This document shows, piece after piece, positions 56,802 through 64,000 of a stretch of 64,000 nucleotides of DNA. Below the pieces are notes generated by a model. The model saw only the letters and a program-made list of their open reading frames with translations. It did not search any database and was not told the DNA's origin. The position numbers and the translations under genes are program-made. Every line of letters begins with the position of its first letter. Within the stretch, counting starts at the first letter, position 1. This DNA comes from Adlercreutzia rubneri (lineage in GTDB: Bacteria; Actinomycetota; Coriobacteriia; Coriobacteriales; Eggerthellaceae): assembly GCF_009755265.1 (NCBI RefSeq), contig NZ_WPOO01000003.1, positions 1 through 64,000 of the forward strand. The letters run 5' to 3'.

Positions 56802-57311
56802 CTACTGCGCAGAAGCCTCGCTTGTGGCGACGAACCGATAGGGCACGGCGCGATCTTCGAACAGCGCCAGCAAGTCGGACAGAGGAACGCGCAGCGTGGC
56901 CGTGTTGTCGTTGGGATGCACGCCCACGGCCGGCCAATCGCGCAAAGCCGCATCCAACACCACCTGCACTTTCCCTTCCGTATCGTTCAGCACGCCGAAA
57001 GGAGAGACCGCCCCACCGCGCAGACCGAGAATTCCCTGCAAGTCCTCTTCCGAGGCAAAACGCAAGGGCCGCGCTCCGAGAGCCGCCCGCAAAGCCTTCA
57101 GATTCGCCGGCTTATCCTCGGGCATGACGACCAGATAGTAGTTGCGCTTCTTGTCGTCGCGCAAAAAGAGGTTCTTCACCACCACATTGGCGAAGGGCAA
57201 TGAGAGCGCATCCATCGCCTCCATGGTGAAGACCGCCTCGTGATCGACTCGATCGTAGACAACCCCGCGACTGTCCAGATACGCGCACACCTCTTCTTTT
57301 CCAAATGTCAC
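56802..57311 (-). CDS. aminoacyl-tRNA deacylase, YbaK/ProX family
   Basis: 169 residues. VVVKNLFLRDDKKRNYYLVV has the conserved Lys of the YbaK/PrdX editing domain, and LGLRGGAVSPFGVLNDTEGK the glycine-rich and substrate-loop motif (GxxxPF). It hydrolyses mischarged tRNA, mostly Ala-tRNA-Pro or Cys-tRNA-Pro. Start is GTG 57311 with AAAGGAG at 8 nt. Its place inside the redox cluster seems incidental. Confidence 0.88.
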   Translation of the reverse strand: MTFGKEEVCAYLDSRGVVYDRVDHEAVFTMEAMDALSLPFANVVVKNLFLRDDKKRNYYLVVMPEDKPANLKALRAALGARPLRFASEEDLQGILGLRGGAVSPFGVLNDTEGKVQVVLDAALRDWPAVGVHPNDNTATLRVPLSDLLALFEDRAVPYRFVATSEASAQ

Positions 57312-57416
57312 GGCCCCGCTCCTTTCCGCCGTCCGGCATCGCCTATCGCAAACACGCCGTCGATTTCTCTGCGGCACAGTATAGCGAAGAAAAGCGGGGT
57401 GGAAGACTAACTTGGA

Positions 57417-57857
57417 TCAGCGGCCCATCAGGCAATCGCTTTCCGCAGCGCGAAGACCCCTGCGTTGCCGTAGAACCGCCAGCGCGGCGGGAGCGCGCAC
57501 GACCAGATGCACGAGCAGGGCCGCCAAGAGCACCTTGGCCGCCACCGCGTGAAGCGGATCCCAAAAGTGGTAGCCCGAGGCGTACAGCCCCAGGGAGGGC
57601 AGCACCGTCCCCGACACCATGACGCCGGACACGACGCACACAGCAAGCGCCAGGAGCAGCACGGCGTTCAGAACGAGCTGGCCCACGCGCCCGCGGCCGC
57701 CCAGACCTTCCCCGCTCTCGACCACATGGGCCGCGACCATGATGAAGGCGCCGAGCCCAAGGAACTCGTGCAGCGGGATGCCCGTGAGGGCCGGGTTGGC
57801 CGCCAGCAGGTACACGGCGAGCACGGCGATGTCGAACAGCGCATGGCTACGCTTCAT
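57417..57857 (-). CDS. four-helix membrane protein, cytochrome b-like (DUF4405-type)
   Basis: 146 residues, four helices. His residues fall at membrane positions: HEFLGLGAFIMVAAHVVESG (helix 2, two His) and YHFWDPLHAVAAKVLLAALL then VHLVVR (helix 4, more His), the pattern of haem b ligand pairs in DUF4405 and related cytochrome b domains. It probably accepts electrons from or gives them to menaquinone. Its ATG lies 11 nt inside the upstream small cytochrome-like gene, so the two proteins are made together. Haem binding is inferred. Confidence 0.7.
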   Translation of the reverse strand: MKRSHALFDIAVLAVYLLAANPALTGIPLHEFLGLGAFIMVAAHVVESGEGLGGRGRVGQLVLNAVLLLALAVCVVSGVMVSGTVLPSLGLYASGYHFWDPLHAVAAKVLLAALLVHLVVRAPAALAVLRQRRGLRAAESDCLMGR

Positions 57858-58248
57858 AGCAGGCCTCCTCTTCGCCGGCAGTCCTACGAGCGCCGCGGCC
57901 CATGCGGCGCACGAGCAGCCACAGCCCCAGCACGAGGGCCACCGGCATAAGTATCCACACGTTCAACGACATGTCGGAGGCCTGATGGTAGCGCTCGATC
58001 AGCGAGCCCCACCCATGGCACTCCGTCGACGCGCAACCGGCCTCGGGGCACACCATCTCGTGAGCCCCGTCGGGCTCGGGCACCGCCTCGAACCCATGGC
58101 ACGCGTCCGACGCGCACCCCGCGGCCGGACACGGCGAATCAGCGGCGATGGGCTGGATAGCCGTCGAGGGCGCAGCCGCAAAGCCGACCATCGCCACCGC
58201 GCCCACGAGCGCCGCCAAGACAGCGGTGGCGACCAACTTCTTCAGCAT
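57847..58248 (-). CDS. small membrane-anchored protein with duplicated Cys-rich CHG motif
   Basis: 133 residues: N-terminal signal or anchor (KLVATAVLAALVGAVAMVGF), a periplasmic part with two matching motifs, CPAAGCASDACHG and CPEAGCASTECHG, 29 residues apart, then a C-terminal helix LNVWILMPVALVLGLWLLVR with RRMGRGARR inside. Each motif is Cys-x4-Cys-x4-Cys-His. CX4CH is a known haem c attachment variant, but there is no CXXCH, so either two haems c by CX4CH, or another metal site. AGGAG precedes the ATG. Coupled to the cytochrome b-like gene. I do not recognise a named family. Confidence 0.68.
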   Translation of the reverse strand: MLKKLVATAVLAALVGAVAMVGFAAAPSTAIQPIAADSPCPAAGCASDACHGFEAVPEPDGAHEMVCPEAGCASTECHGWGSLIERYHQASDMSLNVWILMPVALVLGLWLLVRRMGRGARRTAGEEEACYEA

Positions 58249-58591
58249 TGCGAATCTCCTCCCTTTCGCTGAGCCAGACAATTTTCAAGCCATTATTGGA
58301 CCAAGATTTTCGAGTTGTTAGGGGTTTGCTTGCGCGCTCGGAGAGCCCACAGGGAAAGCGCGGAAGCAAAACCCCAGGTCGTAGAGTTTTCTCCCAACCG
58401 ATACGGCCAATGGCGCGCGCAACGACACCTAACAACTCGAAAATTTCGCTCCCACGCTTCACTTTTATTTTCTGAGACTTCCTTTGTGGAGCATCCCCTC
58501 CGAAACCACACTCGCGAATGCGCCACGTCTATCTCACCAAAGGGACCCGCGCCGGGAAGGGGCGGCGCGGGCCTGCACATAAGAGGGACGG
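58249..58591. other. intergenic region between the NrfD gene and the small cytochrome pair
   Basis: 343 bp. It holds the inverted-repeat element 58296-58454 with an extra internal stem (GGGGTTTGCTTG... against ...GAAGCAAAACCCC). No gene. Confidence 0.5.
58296..58454. repeat. 159-bp element with terminal inverted repeats, copy 2
   Basis: Perfect 17-bp arms ATTTTCGAGTTGTTAGG (58306-58322) and its complement (58428-58444), with weaker pairing for 10 bp outside. Shares TTTCGAGTTGTTAG with the arms at 38945-39150; interiors are largely unrelated apart from CCAA(A)CCGAT near the right end. Confidence 0.75.
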
Positions 58592-59881
58592 TTACTCGGA
58601 AGGCGCCTCGTCGTCTTTCGGGCGAAGGGGCAGGAGCTTAATGCCCAGCAGGAACACCAGCACGCCCAGGGCCACGACGCCGAGGGTCACGCCGAGCTCC
58701 AGCGGCGTCGGCCAGTAGACCATGCCGCCGTAGATGCCGGAGAGGCCGGAATCCCACGCCGTGTGCTGCATGGGGGTTAGCGGGCCGGCGTAGTCCAGGT
58801 TGGCGATCTGGAAGCCGCCGACGAGCAGCTGCACGCGCTTGCAGAAGATGCCGAGGATCGCGAGCAGCGAGCCGGCGACCAGCAGGGCGTTGGTGCGCAG
58901 CGCCGGCGTGAAGCAAATGACGGCGCAGAGGGCGCAGCCGACGACCTCCGTCCAGAAGTAAGGGACGAGCGGGCCGGCCGTCAGCATGGCGACCACCTCC
59001 GCGCCCGAGCCGCCGGGGAACGCCTCGGTGAGCAGGTCGCAGCCGAAGAAGTACAGGTCCACCACGACGAAGGCGCCGAGCAGCTTGGCGAGCTTCACCA
59101 GGTAGGCCTGGTCGAGCGAGAGGTATCCCGCGCGGCGCAGCGCGATGGCGACCACCATCACGAGCGCCGTGCCGCACACAAGCGCCGAGGACACGAACCA
59201 GGGGGCGAGCAGGGCCGTGTGCCACATCTCGCGGCCTTGCTGAAGCCCGAAGATCCAGGCGGTCACCGAGTGCACGAGCACGGCGGTGACGAGCGCCACG
59301 ACCGAGATCACGCGCAGGGCGGTGTGGGACACCTTGCCCGCGTCGGCCCGCACCTGGGCCCACAGGTACACGCAGGACAGGATGAGGTAGGTTCCGAGCA
59401 CCACGATGTCCCACATGAGCGGGCTGCCTAGGTTGGAGTAGGCGAACAGCTCCCACAGGCGCGCCGGCTGGCCGAGGTCTACCACCACCATGCCGATGGC
59501 GGCCACGGTGCAGGCGATGGAGCTCATGACGGCCACCTTGGAGATGCCGCCGAAGCCCGCGATGCCAAAGGCCTTGGGCACCGACGAGATGATGAGGCCG
59601 CCGGCCGACAGGCCCACGAAGAACATGAACGACGTGATGTAGAGGCCCCACGAGCTCAGATTGCGCATGCCGGTCTGCACCATGCCGCCCGAGAGCTGCA
59701 CACCCCACAGCACGATGCCGGCAACCATGATGACGGCCGAGACGCCGATGGCGGCGTTCAGCCCCTTGCCGCCCCATGCGGCCGTCTTAGCAGCGACCGC
59801 CTCATGGCTTTTTGAGCGGCCCTTGGCCGCACTAAGGTCGAGGTCATCATCGACGATGGCCCCAGTAGAGAAATCAGACAT
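58592..59881 (-). CDS. NrfD/PsrC-family membrane subunit of a molybdopterin oxidoreductase
   Basis: 429 residues. A hydrophilic N-terminus of 40 residues precedes about nine to ten helices: WGLYITSFMFFVGLSAGGLI, FGGISKVAVMSSIACTVAAI, DLGQPARLWELFAYSNLGSP and LMWDIVVLGTYLILSCVYLW, the order of PsrC/NrfD quinol-binding subunits. It anchors the complex and exchanges electrons and protons with menaquinone. Unlike the two genes upstream it has the high GC and codon use of the rest of the genome. It follows the Fe-S gene by 73 bp. Confidence 0.92.
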   Translation of the reverse strand: MSDFSTGAIVDDDLDLSAAKGRSKSHEAVAAKTAAWGGKGLNAAIGVSAVIMVAGIVLWGVQLSGGMVQTGMRNLSSWGLYITSFMFFVGLSAGGLIISSVPKAFGIAGFGGISKVAVMSSIACTVAAIGMVVVDLGQPARLWELFAYSNLGSPLMWDIVVLGTYLILSCVYLWAQVRADAGKVSHTALRVISVVALVTAVLVHSVTAWIFGLQQGREMWHTALLAPWFVSSALVCGTALVMVVAIALRRAGYLSLDQAYLVKLAKLLGAFVVVDLYFFGCDLLTEAFPGGSGAEVVAMLTAGPLVPYFWTEVVGCALCAVICFTPALRTNALLVAGSLLAILGIFCKRVQLLVGGFQIANLDYAGPLTPMQHTAWDSGLSGIYGGMVYWPTPLELGVTLGVVALGVLVFLLGIKLLPLRPKDDEAPSE

Positions 59882-59954
59882 GAGAATCTCCTAGAAGTAG
59901 GCGGGCGGCGCAACCACGCCCCGCCCGCGATATCGCATGACGAGGGAAAGCGCC

Positions 59955-60584
59955 CTACACCAGGTAATACACCGACGGCTTCGTTCCCTCTTCAGGAAGC
60001 AGCTGCTTGTACTCGCGCGAAGCTATAAGCTTGGAAATTTCCGAATTCGGATCGTCCAAATCGCCCCAATGCCTAGCCTTTGCCAAGCATGCCTCTACGC
60101 AAGTCGGCTCTTCTCCACGGGCAAGCCTATGCCAGCACATTGTGCATTTTTCCACCGTATGCTTCTGGTGTTCAGGCGCATCTGTGTCTCCAACGGCAAA
60201 TCCTATTGAATGAGTCGGCTCATCCCAATTGAAAGAACGAACCCCCGTATAAGGACAAGCAGCTATGCACATACGACATCCAATGCATTTATCATAATCT
60301 TGCCTTACCGCACCGGTATCCGGATCTTTAAACGTTGCACCGACAGGGCAGACCTTCACACATGCAGGATTCTCGCAATGTTGACACGCAACGGTTACAT
60401 ACTCCTTGCTGAGATTAGGAAACGTTCCACTCGCTGTATCCATGGAGGCGCCACCATTTGTCAAAACGCGGTTCCAGATCACATCGTCTGGTAAATTATT
60501 CTCAATTTTGCATGCTATAGAACAGGTATGGCACCCGACGCACCTTATTGTATCTATGGCAAAGCCGTATCTCGATCCACTCAT
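59955..60584 (-). CDS. four-cluster ferredoxin-like electron-transfer subunit (DmsB/PhsB type)
   Basis: 209 residues with four Cys clusters: CVGCHTCSIAC, CQHCENPACVKVC, CIGCRMCIAACP and CTMCWHRLARGEEPTCVEAC. This is the sixteen-Cys layout of DmsB, PsrB and NrfC, each binding 4Fe-4S. It carries electrons between the catalytic and membrane subunits. Its ATG follows the catalytic gene's stop by 2 nt (TAAAAATG) with GGGAGAG within that gene. Third-position GC is clearly lower than in neighbouring genes. Confidence 0.95.
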   Translation of the reverse strand: MSGSRYGFAIDTIRCVGCHTCSIACKIENNLPDDVIWNRVLTNGGASMDTASGTFPNLSKEYVTVACQHCENPACVKVCPVGATFKDPDTGAVRQDYDKCIGCRMCIAACPYTGVRSFNWDEPTHSIGFAVGDTDAPEHQKHTVEKCTMCWHRLARGEEPTCVEACLAKARHWGDLDDPNSEISKLIASREYKQLLPEEGTKPSVYYLV

Positions 60585-60586
60585 TT

Positions 60587-63040
60587 TTACTCTCCCTGCC
60601 CCCACGGTCGAATGTCTGCCGCCACATCCATAAACGATGTGTTTACGGTAAACGGATTGCAATGAGCTGAGGTCATTTCCGAGAACCCGCCTTCCTTGAA
60701 TTCACACTGCTGCCAGCCTTTCGGGTAAATCAGCACCCCTGGACGAATATCGTCTGCGTAAATCGCACGAACGACGGCATGTCCTCGTTCGTTGAACAGC
60801 TCGACATAAGAATTGTCTTCAATGCTGCGGGCTATTGCATCTGATGGATTAATCTTCACAATGGGCTCGGGCGCGATCTCACGCATCCATTCATTTTCGA
60901 ACTCGCCAGTGTGCCAGCGTGTTCGTAGCCGGTGCGACATCAAAGTAAAAGGATATTTTTTCGCGACCTCACCCCTGGGCCACGCTTCGTTGGGGAGAGA
61001 GAACGTTGGAACATGTCCAAAATCAGGATCGAGCTCTTGACCCCAATCGATACGCGGCACAACCGTTTCGCAATAGATATTTGCCCTGCCCGTTTCTGTT
61101 GGAAATACTCCGCCATAGAATTTGATATCTGTTTCGTCGTAACAGATATCTTTTTCAACCCGAAGCCTATCGAGAGTGATGCCCCGTTCAAGACCGAGCT
61201 CGGACTCGTCAACCAATTCCCTCAAGTACTCTTCATCGGTCTTTTCAAAATACTCTCCAACGCCCATTTCGACCGATATTAACCGGGCAATATCAGAATC
61301 GCTTTTTGCCTCTGCAGGCGACTCGACCGCCTTTTCGGTTATTCCAACATACGGATAATAACTACCCTTTAGCACATCCTCGACTTCAAGCGCATGCGCA
61401 CAAGGCAACACTATATCGGCATATTTCACACTATCGCTATATTGCAGATCAGACACAACGATAAAGTCAATCTTATTCCACCATTCCAATATCTCATTTG
61501 AGCTTCCACCGCTCGACATAGGATTCGCAGCAGCTACAAATAGAGACTTGATCGGGTAGTCTTCCCCAGCATATTGCCCGGAGTCCATAATGTCAGTCAT
61601 AGAAAGAACGGGAACAGTATTAACAAACGTGCCTGTCGGAGCCATGAACGCAGGATTAGTGTTGAAAGAGTACCAAGAACCTCCAACACAAGAGCCAGCA
61701 CGCCCTACCGTGCCCGTCAAAATAGCCAGCGTAGCAAGCGCCTGCCCGAACTCGGCACCATTATCGTAAGCCTGACTTGCATATCCTGCGATGTTCCAGA
61801 TCTCTCCTTCGGATTCCTCGATTGCGAGCTTTCGGATATCGTCAACTGAAACTTCAGTCAGTTCCGAGGTTCTTTCAAGCGAGTACTTTCCGAGCTCATC
61901 GCAAAGCATGTCGAAGGCTGTTTTCACTGGTATCCCATGCACCAGCCTCTCTCCGGAGAGAGCCGGGCTGACAGCGGCATCATAGGCAACTGTTGTCTGC
62001 GATTGCTCATCCCAGACAATAGGAGAATCGAGGATTTCCGACACATTTTCGACAGAGGAGTCTCCTTTCTCCTTAGAAAGAATGCCGAGGTCGCTTGCAC
62101 GAAGGATTTTTTTTGTATCCTGACGTATCAAAAAAGATGCATTCGAATGATTTAGCAAAAACTCCTTATTGTGCAAATCGTTTTCGACGATGTAATTCAT
62201 TATCCCAAGGAGCAGAGCGGGGTCCGAACCGGGACGATTAGACACCCACATATTCGCCTTAGACGCAGTGGTGGAGTAGTTGGGGTCAACTACGATAAGC
62301 CTCGTACTTCCCTTTTCCATTGCATCAGCAAGGGGCCACCAATGCTGCCACCAAGCATCGACAAAGTTGCACCCCCACATGACAACTTTATCGGCATTGC
62401 CTATGAGCGAGGCTCCATTTCGGAACATCCCGTCCCCCGCAACCCGCGCCATGCCATATCCAAGGGCCATATCTGTGCAGTAATCCACCATGGTCATCTC
62501 GAGAACATTTGCAAGCCGTCCTAAAAGACCTCCAAAGTTGCCCGAACCAAGCGCGGCGCAATTCCCAGAACCCCAATAGTATGCAACAGAGCGTGGACCG
62601 AATTCCTCCCTATACGATTTCCATTTTGACGCAATAGTAGATATTGCCTCATCCCAACTGATTCGTTCCCAATTGCCTTCCCCTCGCTCGCCAGCTCGCT
62701 TCATCGGATAAAGAATTCGATTGGGGTTGTAAACAGCACGCATCCTTGAACGACCTCGAAGGCACATACGAGAACCCCGAGGGCTTCCGCCCTCAATCGG
62801 AGAAAGCTTTACAATCTTTCCATCTCTAACGTGTGCTTCATATTGACAGTAAACACAGGTCCAGCAGCAGCCTACACGACATTTTGTTTGGTCCTCAGGC
62901 TCCTCGGCAAAAGCCCCCTCATCAGGACCAAGCGCCCGTAAGACACCGCCGCCGATAAGCGCCGCCGCTCCCACAGTCGCCCCAGTAGCCTTCAGGAGAC
63001 CTCTGCGAGTGAGATTGGAACGCTTTTCGCTTCCAGACAT
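60587..63040 (-). CDS. Tat-exported molybdopterin oxidoreductase, catalytic subunit (DMSO reductase family)
   Basis: 817 residues. The twin-arginine signal SNLTRRGLLKATGATVGAAA is at 8-27. The Fe-S motif CRVGCCWTCVYC (about 53-64) with CLRGR at about 93 binds 4Fe-4S. VVMWGCNFVDAWWQHWWPLA, PNYSTTASKANMWVSNRPGS and DPALLLGIMNYIVE are the cofactor-binding blocks, and the C-terminal RLRTRWHTGEFENEWM and YPKGWQQCEFKEGGF region is the last MGD-binding domain. Mo ligand may be the Cys in VDYCTDMALG, unproven. Substrate unknown; Eggerthellaceae have many paralogues acting on sulfoxides, catechols and others. Lower GC than its surroundings. First gene of the operon with the Fe-S and NrfD subunits. Confidence 0.93.
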   Translation of the reverse strand: MSGSEKRSNLTRRGLLKATGATVGAAALIGGGVLRALGPDEGAFAEEPEDQTKCRVGCCWTCVYCQYEAHVRDGKIVKLSPIEGGSPRGSRMCLRGRSRMRAVYNPNRILYPMKRAGERGEGNWERISWDEAISTIASKWKSYREEFGPRSVAYYWGSGNCAALGSGNFGGLLGRLANVLEMTMVDYCTDMALGYGMARVAGDGMFRNGASLIGNADKVVMWGCNFVDAWWQHWWPLADAMEKGSTRLIVVDPNYSTTASKANMWVSNRPGSDPALLLGIMNYIVENDLHNKEFLLNHSNASFLIRQDTKKILRASDLGILSKEKGDSSVENVSEILDSPIVWDEQSQTTVAYDAAVSPALSGERLVHGIPVKTAFDMLCDELGKYSLERTSELTEVSVDDIRKLAIEESEGEIWNIAGYASQAYDNGAEFGQALATLAILTGTVGRAGSCVGGSWYSFNTNPAFMAPTGTFVNTVPVLSMTDIMDSGQYAGEDYPIKSLFVAAANPMSSGGSSNEILEWWNKIDFIVVSDLQYSDSVKYADIVLPCAHALEVEDVLKGSYYPYVGITEKAVESPAEAKSDSDIARLISVEMGVGEYFEKTDEEYLRELVDESELGLERGITLDRLRVEKDICYDETDIKFYGGVFPTETGRANIYCETVVPRIDWGQELDPDFGHVPTFSLPNEAWPRGEVAKKYPFTLMSHRLRTRWHTGEFENEWMREIAPEPIVKINPSDAIARSIEDNSYVELFNERGHAVVRAIYADDIRPGVLIYPKGWQQCEFKEGGFSEMTSAHCNPFTVNTSFMDVAADIRPWGQGE

Positions 63041-63219
63041 TCTCTCCTCCTCTTTCGAGTGAGAGGAACGCGCAATTCAGACAGAGAGCTGATCCGCAGA
63101 ATCGTCTTGCGCTTTCCTCCTCTTTCCCATCCCCCATGGGCGAACCCGGTAATCGCGCAACAGTTTGATGGGATACCGTACATGTCTTTAGAATCGGCCG
63201 GATTCTGATGCTGCCAGTC

Positions 63220-63281
63220 TGTCATACTTTGTCATATGTTGTCAAGAGAAAATGTAGGACAATCTATGACAAAATTTGTCC
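63220..63281. promoter_or_regulatory. operator-like repeats upstream of the molybdoenzyme operon
   Basis: TGTCATA, TGTCATA and TGTCAAG start at 63220, 63230 and 63240, exactly one helical turn apart. They are followed by the palindrome GACAAAATTTGTC (63268-63280) inside GGACAA...TTGTCC (63257-63281). The minus strand also reads TTGACA at the edge of the array. Candidate binding sites for an unknown regulator. Confidence 0.55.
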
Positions 63282-63349
63282 TTGATTCAAAACACCGGAT
63301 CAGAGATCATTTCATGCAAACCATTTTCATGGCAGAAAATTGCACCATT

Positions 63350-63377
63350 TTGCAAAGTCAAGTCTTGATTATAGAAT
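63350..63377 (+). promoter_or_regulatory. promoter of the small peptide gene
   Basis: TTGCAA (63350-63355), 16-bp spacer, TAGAAT (63372-63377). This leaves a leader of about 90 nt before the peptide start. Confidence 0.6.
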
Positions 63378-63474
63378 ATTTGTTTGTATTATTATGAATT
63401 AAGCGGGGAGCTGGGGCTCTCTGCATACATCTCCCCTAACACCAATTCTAGATAACGGGAGGGAGGTGATGCAG

Positions 63475-63600
63475 ATGAGCATTTTCCTGGCCTTAGTCCA
63501 GACTTTGATTGGAGCCGCCACTCTTGGGGTTGCACTTTTGGCCCTAGAAAGCGGGGACCCGCCACATAGTGACGGGTCATCCAACAACAGCGAGGACTAG
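63475..63600 (+). CDS. 41-residue hydrophobic peptide, putative holin-like type I toxin
   Basis: MSIFLALVQTLIGAATLGVA then LLALESGDPPHSDGSSNNSE and a final D. One membrane helix (residues 3-24) followed by a short polar tail. The ribosome site GGGAGGTGAT eight bases before ATG 63475 is exceptionally strong (an in-frame ATG at 63469 and GTG at 63466 overlap it). The start M-S-x-(F/Y)-x-A-L and the single helix resemble the putative holin-like toxins and Fst/TxpA peptides of Firmicutes, although the charged tail differs. It has its own promoter and downstream hairpins. An antisense RNA would be expected but is not seen directly. Confidence 0.6.
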   Translation: MSIFLALVQTLIGAATLGVALLALESGDPPHSDGSSNNSED

Positions 63601-63614
63601 GCACCCTCGCTACC

Positions 63615-63648
63615 GGGACGTCTTCGGGCGTCCCGGCCCTTCGGGGCC
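63615..63648 (+). terminator. double hairpin after the small peptide gene
   Basis: GGGACG (63615-63620) with CGTCCC (63629-63634), then GGCCC-TTCG-GGGCC (63635-63648). Both have tetraloop-like loops; there is no strong T-run. Confidence 0.6.
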
Positions 63649-63695
63649 AAGTTCTCTAGGCGAGGCCCATTGTAGCACAGATGCGTCGTCGGTCG

Positions 63696-64000
63696 CTAGG
63701 CCTTCTCCCCGCCTTCGGGCACAAAGCCCTCGCTGAAGGCGCTGGGGATGACGAGCGTGCCGCCAGATTGCTTCACGGACTCGTAGGCCAGATGCATGGT
63801 GCGCAACCTCATAGCCTCGGGGTCTCCGGCATAGCTGGCGCTCGCGTCCTTCAGCATGTCGGAGATATCCGCCTCCGCCTCGGCCAGGGTCATGCGGGCG
63901 TCGCGCTCGCGGGCCGCGATGGCACCGGCGGCCATCGCCGGCTGCAGCTCGCGGGGCACCACGATGTCGCGCACCTCCACGTCTATGACGTCGATCCCCC
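63696..64000 (-). CDS. slipin (stomatin/SPFH-domain protein), N-terminal part beyond the window
   Basis: The last about 101 codons of a leftward gene entering from the right edge. GIDVIDVEVRDIVVPRELQP then AMAAGAIAARERDARMTLAE is the end of the SPFH/band 7 domain typical of slipins, followed by the helical region EADISDMLKDASASYAGDPE and ESVKQSGGTLVIPSAFSEGF. Slipins sit in the membrane by an N-terminal hairpin and form oligomers organising membrane domains. The start, membrane segment and NfeD partner (if any) are outside. Confidence 0.88.
   Translation of the reverse strand, partial: GIDVIDVEVRDIVVPRELQPAMAAGAIAARERDARMTLAEAEADISDMLKDASASYAGDPEAMRLRTMHLAYESVKQSGGTLVIPSAFSEGFVPEGGEKA

Larger units (their letters stand above)
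63041..63474. other. AT-rich regulatory region between the molybdoenzyme operon and the small peptide gene
   Basis: 434 bp without a coding gene other than the peptide that follows it. It holds operator-like repeats (63220-63281) and a rightward promoter (63350-63377). Confidence 0.6.

Noticed and set aside
58315..58641. Small coding genes between the cytochrome-like pair and NrfD
   Set aside because: All frames there cross the inverted-repeat element, with no ribosome site.

Overview
The window is 64 kb of a high-GC bacterial chromosome. It looks like class Coriobacteriia, most likely family Eggerthellaceae (gut anaerobes related to Eggerthella, Adlercreutzia and Gordonibacter). This is an inference from gene content: oleate hydratase, paired OFA-type MFS carriers, a Tat-exported molybdopterin oxidoreductase with TorD chaperone, demethylmenaquinone methyltransferase, a truncated FccA-like flavoprotein, and ribosomal protein L17 with a long acidic tail. 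No rRNA operon or marker gene settles the species.

Layout. 0-1.2 kb: an IS3-family transposase running off the left edge. 1.4-11.3 kb: housekeeping genes (acpP, hpf, nhaA, folC, corA, type 4 uracil-DNA glycosylase, alr, mogA, moeA). 11.4-13.2 kb: an ABC exporter. 13.3-16.9 kb: an accessory segment bordered by copies of a 52-bp repeat, with an ornithine-cyclodeaminase-like TIGR00300 protein, a decapitated flavoprotein, a LysR regulator and an orphan HTH antitoxin-like protein. 17-22.7 kb: enolase, oleate hydratase, an EamA transporter, EcfT. 23-27 kb: the infA-rpmJ-rpsM-rpsK-rpsD-rpoA-rplQ operon. 27.3-34.2 kb: two MFS carriers, an alpha/beta hydrolase, an atypical carbamoyltransferase and an agmatine-deiminase-family enzyme, facing a TetR regulator across a well-formed divergent promoter. 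34.2-45 kb: gshA, tRNA-Lys, tRNA-Gln, MFS, UspA, an HD protein, cstA with a coupled unknown protein, a metal permease, and xpt with a frameshifted xanthine permease. 45-50.3 kb: groES-groEL under CIRCE, a two-component system, nadE. 50.4-55.9 kb: hypA, tatC, tatA/B, a divergent amidohydrolase, menG and a DUF5685 protein. 55.9-63.0 kb: TorD chaperone, ProX-like deacylase, a small cytochrome b/c-like pair, and the NrfD, four-cluster Fe-S and catalytic subunits of a DMSO-reductase-family enzyme. 63.4-64 kb: a tiny hydrophobic peptide gene resembling type I toxins, and a slipin cut by the right edge.

How the genes work together. mogA and moeA insert molybdenum into the cofactor, TatA/B and TatC export folded redox enzymes, TorD guards the catalytic subunit, and NrfD with the Fe-S protein links it to the menaquinone pool that menG helps make. 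The 30-34 kb cluster looks like a guanidino-compound deimination and carbamoyl-transfer route with dedicated carriers and a TetR switch, but the carbamoyltransferase lacks two ornithine-type signatures, so its substrate is open.

The most unusual material is non-coding: five kinds of structured or tandem repeats, two of which rebuild gene 3' ends including the stop codon. Two genes (eamA-like, and possibly moeA) show TATAAT exactly 8 nt before a GTG start, pointing to leaderless mRNAs.
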